Positions 3,834 through 6,066 of a stretch of 6,066 nt of DNA are shown piece after piece. The notes under the pieces were generated by a model. It was given only the letters and a program-made list of their open reading frames with translations, was not told where the DNA came from and made no database searches. This DNA is from JAXGPP01 sp964436865. GTDB taxonomy: Bacteria > Planctomycetota > Planctomycetia > Pirellulales > Thermoguttaceae. Both the position numbers and the translations under genes were made by a program. The DNA lies in NCBI GenBank assembly GCA_964436865.1, contig CAYTFK010000391.1, forward strand, positions 1 to 6,066. The letters are read 5' to 3'. Numbering within the stretch: position 1 is the stretch's first letter; each line of letters begins with the position of its first letter.

Positions 3834-6066
3834 ATGTTCTCAGCCCTGCTTCTGGCGACCGTCGCGACGATTGCGGCTGGCGCGGAGCCTCCGACCCCAT
3901 CGGCCGATCGGGCGGAGTGGTATCCGTTCGGTTTTCCGCTGGACGACACCAACCTGGACTCAATCGACCTGAGCGGCTTTCTCGACGGACCAGCCGGGAA
4001 GCACGGTTTTCTGACCGTCGGGCAGGATGGACATTTCTATTTCGAGGATGGAACGCGTGCCCGGTTCTTCGGCACCAATGTCGGCGGCAAGGACGGCTGT
4101 CCCGACAAGGCGACCGCCGAAGCGACGGCCGCGCGGCTGGCCAAGTATGGCGTGAACCTGCTCAGGATCCATGCTATCGACGGCCGGTGGGGGCCGCTGA
4201 TCGACTACCGCCAGGGGAGCAGTCGCCAGCTCAATCCGGAGTCGATGGACCGGCTCGACTATTTCTTCGAACAGCTCAAGCGGCGAGGGATTTACGTTTA
4301 CTTCGACCTGCTGGACTACCGCCAGTTCATGCCCGCCGACGGGGTAGCCGACGCCGACAAGTTTCAGAGCGGCTGGACGAATTCGATCAAGGGGGCGACG
4401 ATCTTCAACGACCGGCTGATCGAATTGCAAAAGGAACTGGCCGAGCAGTTTCTCACGCACCAGAACCCGTATACCGGACTGCGCTACGTCGATGATCCGG
4501 CGGTGGCCGTGGTGGAGATCACCAACGAGAACTCGGTGTTCTACTTCCACAATACCTCGCTGACGCTGCCGGTATACGTCGATGAGCTTCGACAGCGCTG
4601 GAACGAATGGTTGCTCGGGCGATACGGCGACCGCGAGGGACTCATGCGGGCTTGGACGCGGCCAAGCGGGCTGGCTGTGCTGGAGACTGACGAAGACCCG
4701 GTGGAGGGGAGCGTGGTGCTGCCCATGAGCCACCTGTACCAGCGGCCGGAGACGGCCGGCGCTCTGGCCGAGCGGAATCCGGCCCGAGTCGACGATATGG
4801 TGCGGTTCTTTTTTGAACTGGAACGCCGTTACTATGGCCAGATGCGCGAGCACCTGCACCGCATCGGCGTGAGAGTACCGATCACAGGCACCAACCAGAC
4901 ATTCTGCCCGGCGAGCAATTTTGCCGACGCGGCGAACGACTTCATGTCGCGCAACAACTACTGGTGCCATCCGGACGTGCATGCCAAGCCGCGGTTTCGC
5001 TTCCGCAACCTACCCGCCGTGCAGGCCGAGTTGCCGCGGACCTCGAACCCGATCACCGAGATCGCCTCCAGCGCCGTGGCCGGCAAGCCGATGATCGTGC
5101 CGGAGTTCAACTTCCCCTGGCCCAATGAGCACCGGGCGGAGGGTCTCCTGCTGGTGACCGCCTACGCCTGCCTGCAGGACTGGGACGGGCTGTTGTTCTT
5201 CTCCTACAGCCCCGGGCGCCGCGAGTTGACAATGTTCCAGAACCAGTCGGATCCGGTCCGATGGGGTGAGTTTCCGGCTGCAGCGATGATGTTCCATCGA
5301 GCCGACGTCGCTGCCGCCAGGAACACGGTCCATATAGCCTACAACGAACGAGCGGTATTCACCGCCGGTCCGTCGCACGGCCGCGCGGAGCGTTCGCCGT
5401 ACCGCTACTTGAGCTACCTCTCAAAGGTACGGAACTGCTACTTCAGCGAACGCTATCCGGGCGGCGCCGACCTGGTGGTGGCCAGCGGTGCGGCGGCCGA
5501 CGCCGATTTTTCCCAGGCAAAACACCTCTACCGGCTGACCGACAACGCCTGGACCGCATGGGATGAGCGGTCGTTTGCGGCCGCGGCCAGCGAGTTCGGA
5601 CTGCCGGGCTATGCCGAACTCCGGCCCGATGAGAAGCGTTACGCGAGCGATACGGGCGAACTGCTGCTGGACTACGGCACCGGGCTCTTCACCGTCGAGA
5701 CTCGGCGGACGCAGGGAGCGGTGGGATTTTTGGGTTGCAGCGGGCCGCTGGAATTGGGCGAACTGCGGCTGGCGGCGAGCGCGAACTTCGCGGCGGTGTT
5801 CGCCACTTCGCTCGACGGCCGGCCGCTGGGTGAATCGCGGCGAGTTCTGGTTACCGCAGTCGCACGTGCCGAGAACAGCGGGCAGACCTTCGACGACGAG
5901 AAGAAGACGGTTCCCGAGACGGGCCAAACGCCCGTGCTGGCTGAACCCGTGCGATGCGAGATCCAGTTGAAGGTGCCGGGCGCGGCGACGGTCTATACGC
6001 TCGACGAAACGGGCAAGCGGCGCGAACCACTGACCGCCGAATTGGAGGCGGGGGTACTGCGCTTCC
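3834..6066 (+). CDS. secreted clan GH-A-like glycoside hydrolase (C-terminus beyond window edge)
   Basis: 744 codons are visible with no stop before the right edge. Residues 1-17 (MFSALLLATVATIAAGA) form a signal peptide with likely cleavage after AGA, unusual in lacking a basic n-region. An N-terminal segment (FPLDDTNLDSIDLSGFLDGPAGKHGFL, 34-60; DGHFYFEDGTRARFFGTN, 65-82) leads into a TIM-barrel-like domain with LAKYGVNLLRIH (102-113), RGIYVYFDLLDY (151-162), VAVVEITNENS (224-234) and KPMIVPEFNFPWPNEHRAEG (418-437). N231-E232 fits the acid/base of clan GH-A, and E424 at a strand end fits the nucleophile; these are inferences from motif position. WDGLLFFSYS (450-459) would close the barrel. 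Residues about 490-744 look beta-rich, with LLDYGTGLFTVETRRTQGAVGFLG (611-634), likely accessory domains. The protein would act on a polysaccharide or glycoconjugate outside the cytoplasm; the substrate cannot be read from sequence. It resembles proteins annotated as cellulase-family hydrolases in planctomycetes, but I cannot assign a CAZy family. No other carbohydrate gene lies in the window. Confidence 0.85.
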   Translation, partial: MFSALLLATVATIAAGAEPPTPSADRAEWYPFGFPLDDTNLDSIDLSGFLDGPAGKHGFLTVGQDGHFYFEDGTRARFFGTNVGGKDGCPDKATAEATAARLAKYGVNLLRIHAIDGRWGPLIDYRQGSSRQLNPESMDRLDYFFEQLKRRGIYVYFDLLDYRQFMPADGVADADKFQSGWTNSIKGATIFNDRLIELQKELAEQFLTHQNPYTGLRYVDDPAVAVVEITNENSVFYFHNTSLTLPVYVDELRQRWNEWLLGRYGDREGLMRAWTRPSGLAVLETDEDPVEGSVVLPMSHLYQRPETAGALAERNPARVDDMVRFFFELERRYYGQMREHLHRIGVRVPITGTNQTFCPASNFADAANDFMSRNNYWCHPDVHAKPRFRFRNLPAVQAELPRTSNPITEIASSAVAGKPMIVPEFNFPWPNEHRAEGLLLVTAYACLQDWDGLLFFSYSPGRRELTMFQNQSDPVRWGEFPAAAMMFHRADVAAARNTVHIAYNERAVFTAGPSHGRAERSPYRYLSYLSKVRNCYFSERYPGGADLVVASGAAADADFSQAKHLYRLTDNAWTAWDERSFAAAASEFGLPGYAELRPDEKRYASDTGELLLDYGTGLFTVETRRTQGAVGFLGCSGPLELGELRLAASANFAAVFATSLDGRPLGESRRVLVTAVARAENSGQTFDDEKKTVPETGQTPVLAEPVRCEIQLKVPGAATVYTLDETGKRREPLTAELEAGVLRF

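Noticed and set aside
3644..4495. A 283-codon plus-strand frame starting in the intergenic region and overlapping the glycosidase start.
   Set aside because: It is out of frame with the glycosidase motifs, is Arg-rich, and has no ribosome site or family resemblance.
3960..4982. A 340-codon open frame on the minus strand, antisense to the glycosidase.
   Set aside because: The composition is that of a mirror frame (many His, Val, Arg, Pro) with no motifs, and the plus-strand frame carries clear glycosidase motifs.

Overview
The window looks like a piece of a Planctomycetota chromosome, most plausibly Pirellulales or a relative. The base composition is high in GC. The left edge carries a DUF1559 protein with a type IV prepilin-like N-terminus, a family that is greatly expanded in planctomycetes. 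The middle carries a DUF2760 gene followed by an atypical short Hsp70, and the right edge carries a large secreted clan GH-A-like glycoside hydrolase. The lineage is inferred from these families; there is no rRNA or other marker gene in the window.

Layout: (1) 1-755, minus strand: DUF1559/prepilin-like protein, whose C-terminus lies beyond the left edge. (2) 756-1091: non-coding stretch with the presumed leader and promoter of that gene, a leader hairpin followed by a T-rich run, and a weak terminator-like hairpin behind the Hsp70 gene. (3) 1092-2870, minus strand: complete 592-aa Hsp70-family ATPase. (4) 2943-3488, minus strand: complete 181-aa DUF2760 protein, 72 nt upstream of the Hsp70 gene and almost certainly co-transcribed with it. 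(5) 3489-3833: divergent intergenic region with several short dyads and no convincing gene or RNA. (6) 3834-6066, plus strand: secreted glycoside hydrolase, at least 744 residues, running off the right edge.

The two minus-strand middle genes form a functional unit: an Hsp70 with a good ATPase core but no canonical interdomain linker and no helical lid, paired with a small protein that has a hydrophobic/amphipathic N-terminus and a conserved domain of unknown function. The DUF1559 protein and the glycosidase look like separate transcription units. They share only a likely extracytoplasmic or envelope destination. Two of the real genes (1-755 and 3834-6066) are open at the window edges; I read them directly from the sequence. 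There is no sign of a mobile element, CRISPR array, tRNA or rRNA.
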